Assembly: GCF_008831285.2 (NCBI RefSeq)
Contig: NC_045147.1
Span: 15,852,854-15,912,853, forward strand
DNA length: 60,000 bases
Source: Nymphaea colorata
Taxonomy: Eukaryota; Streptophyta; Magnoliopsida; Nymphaeales; Nymphaeaceae
Reading direction: 5' to 3'
The translations under genes and the position numbers were made by a program. The notes below the pieces were generated by a model. That model saw nothing but the letters and a program-made list of their open reading frames with translations. It was not told the origin of the DNA and did no database searches. Shown here one piece after another: positions 12,678-24,410 of the stretch (position 1 is its first letter; every line of letters begins with the position of its first letter).

Positions 12678-13281
12678 CATTGCACTAAGGCTGCGCATCG
12701 GGCCGGGTCGGGTCGGCCCGACCCGTTAAAAATGTAAAAAACGAGGCCCGACATTATAAACGGGCCAGAACGAGGCCCGGCCCGTTTAAAAAGGGCCGGG
12801 CCGGGCCCACCTAATATCGGGCATTGGGCTTCAACTTATGCCTGAGGCCTGGCCCGACCCGATTATTAACGGGCCGGGCCGGGCTTTTTCGGGTTAAAGG
12901 AGTTGAAGAACATGGGGAGGGAGACAGGAAAGCTTGGCATCGGCGACCAGAAACAGATGCTTAAGTTGTAGCGGTTTTCAGATGGCAGGGGTGGAGAGAT
13001 ATAGGGCAATGGTCATGTTCTGGCAGACCTCGAGCAATGCGCGTCGCTCGGCTACCTCAACATTCAGTTTTTTGAAAAAAAAAAAAAATGATGTTAGGCT
13101 TCTCGGGCCGTCGACGATCACAACGGCAGGCCCGAGCCCGACCCGTTAATTACCGGGTCGGGCTGAGCCCGTTAACCTCAGCCCGGAAATCATTATTTCA
13201 AGGCCCGGGCCCAGGCCCGTAACGGGCCAGGTACCGAGTACTCGGCGGTGGCCCAGCCCGTTGCCCAGGCTTACATTGCAC
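12678..13281. mobile_element. Non-autonomous hAT-type DNA transposon with 8-bp TSD
   Basis: The element spans 12686-13273 (588 bp). Its ends are imperfect terminal inverted repeats: left TAAGGCTGCGCATCGGGC, right (reverse complement) TAAGCCTGGGCAACGGGC, 15 of 18 matching. Both sides are flanked by the identical 8-mer CATTGCAC (12678-12685 and 13274-13281), the target-duplication length of the hAT superfamily. Subterminal regions are packed with GGGCCGGGC/GGCCCG words in both orientations, as hAT elements often carry repeated transposase-binding motifs. The middle (about 12900-13090) encodes nothing recognisable, so it must depend on a transposase elsewhere. Confidence 0.8.
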
Positions 13282-13861
13282 CCTTCAACTTAGATACCAC
13301 ACCTTACCACTTATGACATAGAGACATAGCACTGAGGCCCCACCTAAGGTGCCCCACCTAAGGTTGAGTGCATTTGATCATATGAAGCTTAAGACCATAG
13401 CCAATCATTTATTATTTTCTTCATTATAATAAACTCGATTAGAGATGAGTGCATTTGAATGTATAGGGGAAGAAGAAATAGTGGGTGCATAAACAAGCAA
13501 ATGAGCCTCAAAAAAATGAAGCAGAGAGCAATATACGTGTACCATATTGGTTTATTGCACTGTAATGCAGACCGGATTTGGATCAAACTCTAACGGGATG
13601 CAGCTTTGGAATATAGGGCTTTTTTGTATTCGAGATCCATATTAAGCTCCATGTGATCGGATCTAGTTTTGATTGTCTGCCCATCTCAGATTTGGATTCA
13701 TCTGTCTGTCTGGATCTCTACGATCGGGTCCATTTGGATCCAAATCGATGACGTCGGACCGATGCGCTCACTTGCCTTTCCACTGTTCAGGCTTTCATCC
13801 CTAGCCGCCACTAATCCCTCTGTTTCTATCTCTCATTCTCTCTCCCTCGATCTTCATCTCG
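13282..13861 (+). promoter_or_regulatory. Upstream region and 5' UTR of LEUD
   Basis: The last 60 bp before the ATG is a pyrimidine patch (TCTCTCATTCTCTCTCCCTCGATC), typical of plant 5' UTRs. At about 13747-13756 lies ATGACGTCGG, a TGACGTC core of the kind bound by bZIP factors. Several GATC/GGATC words are interspersed between 13630 and 13750. No clear TATA box was found. These are motif sightings only. Confidence 0.35.
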
Positions 13862-14638
13862 ATGGCGCTCTCCACTGCCACCGCCGCTGCCACAGTTCCC
13901 CGTCACCGATGCACTGCCGCTCCGCCAACATCCTTCTCCTGTCCTCTCACCAGGACCCTTTCTCCGATCACCTCCTCCTCTTTCCCTAAACTCTTCTTCT
14001 CCCACAACCATCGTTGCCCCCCTCTGCGCCACCTAACCTCCGTCTCCGTTTCTGCCTCCGCCTCCGCCTCCGCCGCCACCACCACCACCGACTCTGCCAC
14101 CCGATTCCATGGACCCTGCTACGTCGTGGCCGATAATATCGACACGGACCAGATCATCCCGGCGGAGTACCTTACTCTCGTTCCCTCCAAGCCCGATGAG
14201 TACCAGAAGCTCGGCTCTCTCGCCCTCATCGGCCTCCCCTCCCTTTACCCGCGCTTCGTCGCCGAAGGCCACTCGAAAACCGACTACCCAATCGTCATAG
14301 CCGGCGCCAACTTCGGCTGCGGCTCCTCTCGCGAGCACGCTCCCGTCGCCCTTGGCGCCTCCGGCGTCAAGGCCGTAGTCGCCGAGTCCTACGCCCGTAT
14401 CTTCTTCCGGAACTCCGTCGCCACCGGCGAAGTCTACCCTATTGAGTCGGAGGCGCGTATCTGTGAGGAATGTCGGACGGGTGACGTCATCACCGTCGAC
14501 CTATCAGAGAATTCGCTTGTTAATCATACAACTGGGAAGGTGTATGCCTTGAAGCCCATCGGGGACGCCGGGCCTGTCATTCAGGCTGGCGGAATCTTCG
14601 CCTACGCCCGGAAGACGGGGATGATTGCGTCTGTTTAG
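13862..14638 (+). CDS. LEUD: 3-isopropylmalate dehydratase small subunit, plastid
   Basis: Small subunit (aconitase C-terminal 'swivel' domain) of isopropylmalate isomerase, which with the iron-sulfur large subunit converts 2-isopropylmalate to 3-isopropylmalate in plastid leucine synthesis. The gene is a single 258-codon frame with no intron, as in the Arabidopsis small-subunit genes. Residues 1-80 are rich in Ser, Thr and Ala and poor in acidic residues, with an alanine/serine run at 63-75, fitting a chloroplast transit peptide. The mature domain shows DNIDTDQIIPA (91-101), GANFGCGSSREHA (148-160) and FRNSVATG (182-189), the swivel-domain signatures that form the substrate pocket. It closes with GGIFAYARKTGM near the C-terminus. 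The ATG follows a CT-rich leader. Codon use is strongly G/C-ending at the 5' half, unlike the AT-rich flanks. The Met-chain-elongation paralogues are known from Brassicales; here the leucine role is the default. Confidence 0.96.
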   Translation: MALSTATAAATVPRHRCTAAPPTSFSCPLTRTLSPITSSSFPKLFFSHNHRCPPLRHLTSVSVSASASASAATTTTDSATRFHGPCYVVADNIDTDQIIPAEYLTLVPSKPDEYQKLGSLALIGLPSLYPRFVAEGHSKTDYPIVIAGANFGCGSSREHAPVALGASGVKAVVAESYARIFFRNSVATGEVYPIESEARICEECRTGDVITVDLSENSLVNHTTGKVYALKPIGDAGPVIQAGGIFAYARKTGMIASV

Positions 14639-14863
14639 GATGATGAGGTAAATGGTGGCCGGATTTTTCCGAGACATCGATCTGATAGGGTAGAGTTTGT
14701 TGTGATCTTTTCCCACGAAAGATTTGTGGGGTATTTACAGCTTGGTTTGATACTTCATCATCCGTACCAACAATTCAGTCTTACTGTTCTGCAATGGCGT
14801 TGGCCTTCTGGTTGAACTTTCCCGAGGAGGGTAGTTTTCTGTTTTTGTATTTTCGTGTGATGG

Positions 14864-14869
14864 AATAAA
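14864..14869 (+). terminator. Candidate poly(A) signal of LEUD
   Basis: AATAAA lies 226 bp beyond the LEUD stop codon, in a T-rich downstream stretch (GTTTTTGTATTTTCGTGTGATGG precedes it in part). Position and motif fit a plant near-upstream element. Confidence 0.4.
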
Positions 14870-16343
14870 TCAAAGTTCAGCCCTTGTTGCCTTAGCTGCC
14901 CACGAGTATGAATTAGTACCAGTAATGAATCAATGAGATTTGTACGTATGAAACATTCAAAGATAGGTGGATTGTTTACGAAGTTGGCATGTTGGCGCAC
15001 TAATATTTCTGTTTCTCATAGTGATGAACGGTCTTCATTTTCTTTTGCTTTTCCTTTTGAGTAGTGCGCACCATGCGCTGTGGTAATGCCCGAACGCCGT
15101 AGCTGAGCGGCTGTGTACATACTGGTGCCGCGATCAAGACGTTAAGATGTTCTGGGCCACTCAGATGTTCTGAAGTAGAGTTGTGCCGTGACAGCGTTGG
15201 CTATCAATCGTGCGGCTTTAGTGATTCGGTTTTTCTCCTCTTGCATTGCGCGTCTGCGCGCGACGACGGGAAGAAATACCAAAAGTCGGACGTCCATGAT
15301 GAAGCCTGTAAGTGGTAATCCTTCTCTTCAACCCAAATGCGGGCTTGAGAACTTTTGCAGGCATTTTAATCTCTCTGAACAACATGGTTCGTCAAATTTA
15401 CCACTAAAGTTATAGTAACCATTTACCAGCAAGTATTTGTTTGGTACACGAATCAACTTGCTTACTCCATTCGTTCCGCTTCCTAGCAGAATGTTGACAC
15501 AGATCATGGGTGTGCATGTGGAAAAATAATACGATAATGTCTATCTGTTCATTATCTTAACAATTAACATGCTCGTGGAGAGGCATGATCCGAATATCTC
15601 GAGAGGGAGTATGCAGATTAGTTAGCCTACCGGTGACCGTGCTGTGGAACACCACATTTCAAGCTGCTTTCCCCGCATCAGCAGTAAATGGAAAATACCA
15701 ATACTAGGAGAACGAAGACAACAAACACGAGCACAGTAACACCACTTCCAGGTAAAACCTTTCTGTTTCTTTGCAGACGTTGAAGTTCCGAAACTTAGTT
15801 AAGAAAGCAAAAGGCATTATCATAAAAAATCTGCTGCTCAAAAGTATTTCTATAGCAATTGACTAAATTTATAGCAAGCAATAAGAAGCAAATTCGTGTC
15901 AGCGCTCAGCACTACCATCTCTGGGAGATGTCAAGAGGATCTTCAAGTGAATCCAAGTACACTTTACATGCTTATTACAAAAATCTGGCCGTGATAACCT
16001 TGCAAACCAAAGGTTCGAAGAGCTAAGCGCTCGTCGAACAGGGTAGTTGTAGGGATCGCTCGACTCTTTGTTCCTTTTTCTTTTTCACAAATATAAACAA
16101 GAAAAGGGGATCTGTCTCTCCTTTTGGTTTCCAAGGTTTCTCCAACCATATGCTGTTATATTTACAAACTGTCACGTGTATCATCCGGCAACGGTTCCAC
16201 TGTTCGCAATTTGCTTCTCTTTTACTCCAAAAGTTGTTTCTGTCCATCTCTGCAGATAAACTGTAGTAATTCAGCAGAGACCGACATTGTGCTCTTGCGG
16301 TCTTGTCTGTTGTCCTCTTGTAGACTTCTAGTCTGTCCGTATG
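14870..16343. other. Convergent intergenic region between LEUD and HEMD
   Basis: LEUD (plus) and the synthase gene (minus) converge here. No frame is convincing. The right part, from about 15960, probably contains the 3' UTR of the minus-strand gene; I could not choose a cleavage site. Confidence 0.4.
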
Positions 16344-19300
16344 TCATGCAACCAACACCTGGGCGCAAAATTGAAAGGGATGAAACAGCTGAATCCATAC
16401 CTACGGAATAAATATTCCTTACAATCTAAATGAAACGAGTGGGTAAATACCTCTTCCCTTTGGTTATGAACACCCAATGCTTCAAGAATGCTCTCCACCC
16501 ACCTAGCAGAGTCATCATATTGTATTGATTATATAAGAAAATCAAAATCTATAGCATTCACTTCAATGGTTTCGACCAATGAAGTCCTACGTTTGAAGTC
16601 AACCTTGTATAACAAGATGGGGTGTCAGTTGCTGTACCTAGGTCACGTAAGTACTATCAAACATATAAAAATATTGGACGTTCCATGTAAATCCTTAATG
16701 TGCAGATATGGAACATAATTATTGTCTGAGACCATTTCTTTATTTAAATTATAAAAATAGTACCTAATTTTAAGAAATTAACTGGTTGCAATTTAAGGTT
16801 GAAAAGAGAACACTGTATGCTGACTAATGGGACCACATTATACAAGAAAACGCAACAGAAAAAGCAAATAGGAGTTAGTTTGGAATCTGGACTCGACAAC
16901 CAGCCAGGACTAACATGGGCTAGGTCACCCCATTTTGCCCAGACTTGACTGAGGTCCGATGCCTTCTGTCATACTTGAATTAAACAACTGCAGAACGTTC
17001 ATAACAGTTATTTTCAAGATAGACATCATTATCATGTTCCTCCACTTCATCAAGTATGTTCCATGTCTTATTAGCAAAAAAATATATGCTTTGAATATCT
17101 AAAATTGAAATCAGAATTTTCCTGCTTATCAAAGCAAGAAAATATTTATCAACCCCAGGTCCATGCCCGTAATAGGCCAACTTGAAGGAGCTACCTACTG
17201 GCTACAACACCTTGGTGTGATAATAAAGTCAGTCAGCCTTTTCATCTTGGAGCACTGTCCGACATGTATTTACAGGAAAATATACTAAGATTCTGGAATT
17301 CCTTTAACCACAGAAACTCGCACGTCGCAACAGCACGCATTCTATGTATCTCCTACTTGCAGACGCAGGTACCACATTCAAACTTTGCCACTTGTGGATA
17401 TGTTAACCTTGTGAATGAAAAGTTGTCTCCATGAATCACGTCAGAGTTACATATTTGACAATCTTTGATATTATTGGATTTAAAAGATCAAGATGCTTCA
17501 TTTAACATTAAAAATACATGGACGTTTCCCTAGCAGCAGTATACAGATGAAGATAAGAATCGTCAAATATATGAGAATTAATCAACATGCATATTACCCT
17601 TGAACTATTTCAAAATTTTTCAGGAAAAATCAAAGCTAATAATTTGGAAAAGTTGTTAAAGGTAATTGACAAAGTTAAGCAAAAAACATTGTGCTAAATC
17701 GAACGCATACCCTTCGATGCCTGGATTCTCTGGGTAATACACTTTCTTCAGGCCCAACTTTTTTGCAGCTAAAGCTGTTGTTACTCCAATGCAAGCGACA
17801 GAATTGTCCCAGCCATCCGATTTTGAAATTAATCTAACCCATGCACTGTATATTGGAAACCCATCAAAATGCATGAAATTGTAAAATGAAAAAATAAAAA
17901 GGTAATAAAAATGTATTCAAAAAAAGGGGGGGAGAGAGAGAGAACCAATCATGTAAATATATATGCACAAGACAAAAGTTTACACCTGGCGGTAGAAGGA
18001 GATGCCAATGCAACTACTGGAAGAGTCAGCGCTTCAATTAAAATAGCCTCATCTACTTCTCGAACAGGAACCTGCAACAAAAAAAAAAAAGTGCATGTGA
18101 AGTTTGACATAATACATCTGTCATATCACAAACTGCTTAATGACATGAACTAATCGTTAAAAGTTTTAATCATGATTTTAGTCACAAATAGAATTTACTT
18201 CGGATCTTAATTTAACCTTCAAGAAGGCCTCATCTTAATCAATAAATAAAAGCTGTTGTAGAAGACACACACTGCAAATGTACCAAAGGCAGAAACTCTA
18301 ATTGAATCCAATGAAGTCGTGAGCTAGTAATGTTATATGTGTTTGTCACACAGGAAAGAGAGATTTGACTCGTATTTGCTGCACCCATCCAAGTGAGCAG
18401 CATTTCATGAGTATTCATTTTTAACAAAAAGGTAAGATATTTTATTACCAATATGTCTCCCTCCCTTTCTCTCTTTCTCTCACCCCCACCACTCCACCTC
18501 CCAAACAAAAAGCTGGTATACCTCAGACAGGGCCTTGGATAGCTGTCAACCAGAATAGGTGTTTTTTTATGGGTTAAGGAACAGTAAGTACTTATGAGAA
18601 TATATATGAGGAGCCAATAGGGCAGGGGATTATCTTGAAAAATATCATATATATATATATATATATATATTATACACACACTTACACACACACATATGAA
18701 GAATGAGTTCAATGGAACTGGTTTTTTCAATTCACTTGTGTTTTCCTCCTAACAACCTACCCATACTAGGATTGGATCCTAGGGAGCGGAGAGGACTTGA
18801 AAAGTCCCAAAATGAGACAAGTTTAACTCATTTCCTATATATAGGGGGGTGGGGGTGGAGGAGGAGAGAGAGAGAGAGGAGGCAAGAAGTTGAAAGTTCA
18901 TCATACAGGATGTCAGTTTCACAGCTTGCAATGACAATGTAAAATTATTACAAGGTTTTCTGTTTCTCAGTGATATTGCAACTACGGTATAGAGATGCAA
19001 TAATAAAATGAATAATAGCAAGGGAATTTGACAGCATTACCGTGGAGTAAGTATTTAGCCTTGTAACCTCAAAACCCCTATGCATCAGAACCTCCACTGT
19101 AAAATTCAGCTGTAAGTATACTATACAGATTTGATGAACCATAAGAACAGAAGTTAAAGATGGTCTTTGGCATAATCAAATCAGAAATGTTGTGCAAAAT
19201 GCAATGAATCCAATCTTTCATTCAATAGATGAGACAACCAAAAAATCATGCAGCTGTTTAAAAATCAAATAAATGAGATAAGTAGAGTACTTTTCATACA

Positions 19301-22300
19301 AAATAATACAAAATAAAATGTGAACTAGAAAGCAAAGGACTTTAATGGGTTTAATCAGTAAAATGCAATTGTTTTTTCTGTTATCATTAATAACAAGTAG
19401 GCATAAGCAGAATGGCTTTCAGGAAACGGTCTAGCACAGTGACAAACTCACAATGGAATGCCATTTATGTATAGGTCAAAGGTGGATCTATGTGCAAGAG
19501 GGATGGCTACCAGAAGGACCTAACTCTAAACTGGACTTTAACTGTGATTCTCTGGGTTTAAAGTTGAAACTACACCAGTATTTATGAGCGTAGGTCTAAG
19601 TTGACTCTAGGATGGTCTATCCTCTATTAGGACAAGATGGGAAAGGTTTGGACTTTGGTTAGACAAGCAACAAATGGATCAGACCTGTTAAGACTCTAAG
19701 CTGGATAATGAGCAAGGGCAGAAAGGGTCTGGACAGGTTCTTGTGCATCATGATATGTTGTAAACTTGTAATGCCATATCCTTGTGTAGTCAGCATGTAT
19801 CACCACCAGACTCTCAATAATAGCAGAAAAAAATCCAGAAACCTCAGGCTGTGATTAAAGAATACACCCTTTTAATACAAATGATCCAGTTATAATTTGG
19901 GAGACATCAACCATAATTTGATTTAATAAATTAGCAGGAAACACTTGTATGTCAACTAAAAAAATGAATCACATGAGTGCAGCCCAGAATTAAGCCAATG
20001 CCATGTAGGTTGCATGTTTTGCAGGACCAAGTGCATTACTTAAAAGGAAGGTCATTTGCTACCTCCTTGCCCTCCAGTTTATGCTACTGTAACATATTTA
20101 CCCAATCAAGAAAATAATGTTATATGGAAACACAGGCAAAGCTCTGAGATAAAATGCTTCCTAAGGTCCTCCAAATTTTCATGCATCTGCATTGGTTCAT
20201 TTTAACAAAGAGAATTGTATGACATGGAAAAAAGGGAGTTATAAATAAGTGAAAAGAATCAGTTGATTCTTCCCCAAGCTAGACTTAGTCTTTCATAATT
20301 TCATTTGTAGTTTCATCTCTCTATGATGGTGATGATGATTTTATCATTTGTATTGATAGCAAAGATGGAAGCACGAAGAATCAAGACTGACTTCCACTTC
20401 ATTTCTGTTTTTCATAAACGAAACTTGTACTTTTGATTTAGAGTCACAGACGAACTCAATGATCATATATGCAAACTGATAAATTACTTTAAGTTAAATA
20501 AAGCATGAAATGAATTGTGTGTTCGTGCGCGTGTAAGAGAGAGGGAGAGGGAGAGGGAGAGGGAGAGAGGCTTACCGATGTCATTACTGGCCTTTGCAGA
20601 TGCTGGATATAGAACAGTACAGGTTTTGGTCCCACACTTTGGAAGCTCTAAAGCCAAAACCTTCCCGATGGCTAAAATAATGCATAGAATAAAAATTAGA
20701 CAGGCCATGAAACAAGAAGAAAACTAACAAACCCGAAAATTTTCTCAGTCCTCATCAAGTAGACAATGGGACAGGCTATTGAGTCATCCTAACTGATTCT
20801 AGACAACTTGAAAGAGTTCATATCTTAAAAAGGTGTCAAAAGCATGTCATATAAAAGCTTTGATAAACATATCAGGAAGAATGGATGAGCACAAAATCAA
20901 TGATAAAACACAAGAGAAGCAGTTACTCAAACGATCAGAGAGGGAAAGAGATACAGTCCTATCCTACCTTTTGAAGGAGAAAATGCTATATCCAAATAAT
21001 GTTGAAGAGGCTGACTTGCATCCTCAAAGACACTTGCTGTTCCAGCACCAACAACACCTATTTGGACCCTTGGAGTTCCTGCAGCCCTGAAACAGAATGG
21101 AGCACTCAATTACATGAAGAGTGCAATATTTATAAAATGCATGAGACTTCAACCATCAAAATCGTGCTCCGGATGGGTGGGGTCATATAGTTATAATTCA
21201 AACTGTCATGCATAAGCATAGGAAATATGCCCACAACTTGGATCTAGCTCTCAATTTTGACATGTTACTAATGTATTTTCTAATAAAATCCTCTCCATTC
21301 TTTGATGCTTTTTGGGGCCGAACGCTGAAAAAAACCCATTGCATGATGATGCAGTAAGCATCAGTCATGTTTGAGGGGCATAACCAAGCCCAATAAACAA
21401 GACCTGTACACCCATGCCAAATCTCTCCCAGCCTAACAGATTGGCATTCTGCTGCTACAATTTAGCTAGAAAATTATACTCCTGAAATCTAAAATAGCTC
21501 AAAAGGAATGGCATACCTCTTCAAAGATGGATTCTTTATTTTTTATCCACATTCACTAAAAATAAGTTGAATAGCTGTAACAAGTACAAACTGGACTGTT
21601 TTTTTCGTCCAAAAGTAACTATGCAAATGTAACTCTTTTATCTCACCACCTTCTCTCTGTAAATGTTCTACTCAGAATTACTGGAAGCATCACAAGAGGT
21701 GGAGGAGCATGCTACCCAAATAATGCACTTCATAAGCATGAATCAAAATACTTCCAAGGATGTCGGCAAGTACAATGTTTATAGGGGAAGTGAGATTCCA
21801 ATAATGCACTTCCCTGTAATAAAGCGTAATTCATTATTCCTTCCCTGTAAAGAAAGAGCATTTTCTTCTTTTTAATATTTTCTTGTTTGTTCTTATTCTT
21901 CTTTCTTTGCTTTCCACTTGCTTCTTTGTTCCAACTTGCCTCCAGTCTGCTCCTCGTTTATAGATTCCTAAAAATTTAAAATACTAGAAGGTGTTTCACT
22001 TTGATCTTTATGGGGAACCTTAGGTTTACAGATGTCCATGACAACAAGCATCCAACACCGCAATAATACACTAAATATGTAACTGACGCCTGGATCCTGG
22101 TCTGTTCAGTTGGCATCCAGCAGATGTGACTGCTAAAATGGAGGCATATTGCTTCAACTGAGGGCGTTAAAAACTAAGAAGGTCATGGTAACGCATCATA
22201 CAACCATCAGAGAGATTCTCCATGCATGGATTCACCCTGGATGGGCAGTGGTAACTACCTACTTTCTGGTAATCTGATTAAAAATGTATTCATTGCTGCA

Positions 22301-23639
22301 TCAAGTTATAGAGGTGAAAATGTTCTTACTTCCATGCATCAAGAAACACAGATCCAGCTTCTGGAGAAGTGATGACAATCCAATCAAATTTCTGGTCTGC
22401 ATCAAAAAAATAATAATAATAAAAATAAAAAAGAATGGTATGGATTCACAATTGGGAACCAAAATAAAAAAGAAAGGAACCACATAGATAAGGCAAAGGA
22501 GAGGATATGACATCAAAGTTGAGATCATTTACCTATAGTAAGATACATGCCTAGCAAAATAATGTGATTGATAAAACTATTTCATCCGACTAAAAGTAAG
22601 CAGAAATGATTATCAGAGCTTCGTTGTTGATATGACACATGAAAATGACGTCATCTACAATCTGCTTAGGCTTAAAGGTCCACCTTATCAGAAGTGCTCA
22701 ATTGGCAACTACCGAGCCCTTCTTAATGCAGTTCCCTACTGCTAGAGTTAGAGACAAATTCCGCCAACTACCACTAAAGCAATACGGAATAATAGGGAGT
22801 GGAGGAACCAGTGGGGGCTGAAAATTTAGCAGTAGCCACCGCCTCCATTGTCTGCTTCAACGAATTTAATAGCATCAGGAAAGAGGAGATTAACAAATGC
22901 ACGATATGATTTTCATCAAAATACTTCAAAGGCTTGGAAAGAAAACTTCAAGTAAAGCTGAGTTAAAGACTTTAAGTAAAATTTAGATATACCTACAGAA
23001 GTTGCTGGACAGTGCATTCACAGCGAGGACAATGAAAAAATATATAATCGACATCCAGATGAATTCCATGAGCAGAAAAAGAATGGCGACAAATATATGC
23101 ATTTTCCCATTGCGTAGGTACCTCTAAGAACAGAGGAAAGCTTATCCAGATCAGGTCCAGGGGTGTGCTCGATCAAAGGAACCTCCAAACAACTGACTCC
23201 ATGCTTACCCTAACAAAAAGAAACCAACAAATCAGTACCTCACGACTACTAATTTCCTGAGCCAAAAACGACGCCGAGAGAGTTAATCTCCTAAACCAAC
23301 AGTCGACTACATGTTTACCCTACCAAAAGAAACCAGCCGCTCAAAACCTCGAAAGGAAAGCGCCATTCGAAAAGAAATTACCGATAAAGCAAGGAGAAGG
23401 AAAGGCACTGGCGTAAGAAAAAAAGTGAGCAGGAAAGAAGAGGAAGAGCAAACCAGAGCATCGATGAGCTTCCCATTCTTTCCCTTTTCCCTCGTCACCA
23501 CCACCTTCGGACGGTCTGCAGATGAACAGAAGCAGCGATAAGAAGAAGATGGTGACGATGAAGAGGGGGTCCTGATGATGGAAGGAAGGAAAGTGGGAGT
23601 GGTGGTGGCAGGCAGGAGGAAGAGGGAGGAAAGAGCCAT
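16344..23639 (-). CDS. HEMD: Uroporphyrinogen-III synthase, plastid (ten exons)
   Basis: Cyclises hydroxymethylbilane with inversion of ring D to uroporphyrinogen III, the branch point to haem, chlorophyll and sirohaem in plastids. Exons read on the minus strand: 23454-23639, 23122-23209, 22330-22396, 20968-21086, 20576-20671, 19041-19096, 17986-18071, 17711-17845, 16451-16502 and a proposed last 16344-16358. All joins keep frame and give 299 residues, near the length of plant orthologues. Residues 1-42 are Ser/Pro-rich (transit peptide). Family landmarks: [11 protein letters not shown] (46-56), ITSPEAG (100-106), GVVGAGTA (124-131), YPASAKAS (175-182), [10 protein letters not shown] (198-207), ASPSTASAW (227-235), and [17 protein letters not shown] then [11 protein letters not shown] at the end. 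The last intron and the stop at 16344 are the weakest part; reading through instead would add an unrelated tail to 16312. Intron 5 starts GTAAGCC followed by a TCTCCC repeat. Confidence 0.93.
18640..18885. repeat. Microsatellites in HEMD intron 6
   Basis: A (TA)n run at about 18646-18670, a CA-rich stretch at 18675-18695 and GA-rich runs near 18858-18878 lie within the intron between exons 19041-19096 and 17986-18071. Hydrophobic open frames here are intronic artefacts. Confidence 0.75.
20530..20570. repeat. (GAGAGG)n tract beside the exon 5 donor of HEMD
   Basis: A GAGAGG/GAGAGGG-type repeat sits a few bases inside intron 5 of the minus-strand synthase gene (donor at 20575-20574). On the transcript it is a long pyrimidine tract immediately after the 5' splice site. 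Confidence 0.8.
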
Positions 23640-23889
23640 GGATCCCTCTGCAGCCTAACTGCGACTCGGGACCCAAGCTGCCCTTCTTTTCCAACCCAAA
23701 TAGTGGGTCCCACAGAAACGGGTCCAACACTCCAGATCCACCTTGGCATCCATAAAAGTGGCCGAGGCAGCCATCCATTGGCCAGGATGTGGGTCCCAGT
23801 TATCCGATCTGGATCCGGCCCAAGAGATGTGCCAACGTGTTAATTTGGATCCGGTATTCTAAATAGATCTGGATCTCAAACATGGCTAG
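23640..23889 (-). promoter_or_regulatory. Promoter and leader region of HEMD
   Basis: This is the sequence upstream of the minus-strand ATG at 23639. It is relatively GC-rich and contains GTGGGACCC-like and GGATCC/GATCTGGATC words. No TATA box was recognised. The open frames overlapping exon 1 on the same strand are out-of-frame shadows. Confidence 0.3.
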
Positions 23890-24410
23890 AGTTACCCAAT
23901 TGTGCAATGGGTCGGGCTGGGTCAAAGTATGGCCCTATTAAGACTTTGGCTACTTGAGCTCGACTCGTCAAAGCTTGGCTCCTAAACGAGTTCGAGCCGA
24001 GTCTTTTGCTTAACAAGTCAAACACGAGTTCATGAGCCAACTCGTTCAAATAATCGAGTTGAGTTTGAGTTCACTGAGCTCGAACTGTTAAAGCTCGACT
24101 TGGTTCATGTGTAGTGATTTTTTTAAATATCCAACTTGTTTTTTAAATTAAGAAAGCGGTATATTGACATTAATTATTTATGTAATTTTTATAAAAACTC
24201 AGTCAAATTTGTCGAGCCTTAATCAACTCGAGCTTGATTTATGGTAAAGTAATAGTTTATATATTCAAATGAAATTGTCGAGTCTTGATCAAGTCGAGAT
24301 TGAGCTCAACACGTGACTGCCGAGTCGAGTTCGAGTTGCTTCTATCGAGCTATTCTCGAGCTCGAGCTCGAGCTGGGTGAACTTGTGCCCGACTCTGCTT
24401 GTGTTCAATG
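23890..24410. repeat. TCGAG/AGCTCG-rich dispersed repeat
   Basis: From GGGTCGGGCTGGGTC at about 23910 to GGGTGAACTTGTGCCC at about 24370-24390 the sequence is packed with GAGCTCGA, CGAGTTCGAG and AAGCTCGAC words in both orientations around an AT-rich centre (about 24110-24280). It resembles the 52528-52927 element in composition and layout. I could not define matching terminal repeats or a target duplication. Confidence 0.5.

Noticed and set aside
14033-14338. Antisense frames with poly-Gly across LEUD
   Set aside because: Complement of the Ala/Ser/Thr-rich transit peptide and GC-rich codons; no independent support.
18239-18730. 163-codon minus-strand frame
   Set aside because: Lies within HEMD intron 6, includes microsatellites, and has no domain.
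23311-23778. Several open frames overlapping HEMD exon 1
   Set aside because: Out-of-frame or antisense; only the frame starting at 23639 joins the conserved synthase exons.
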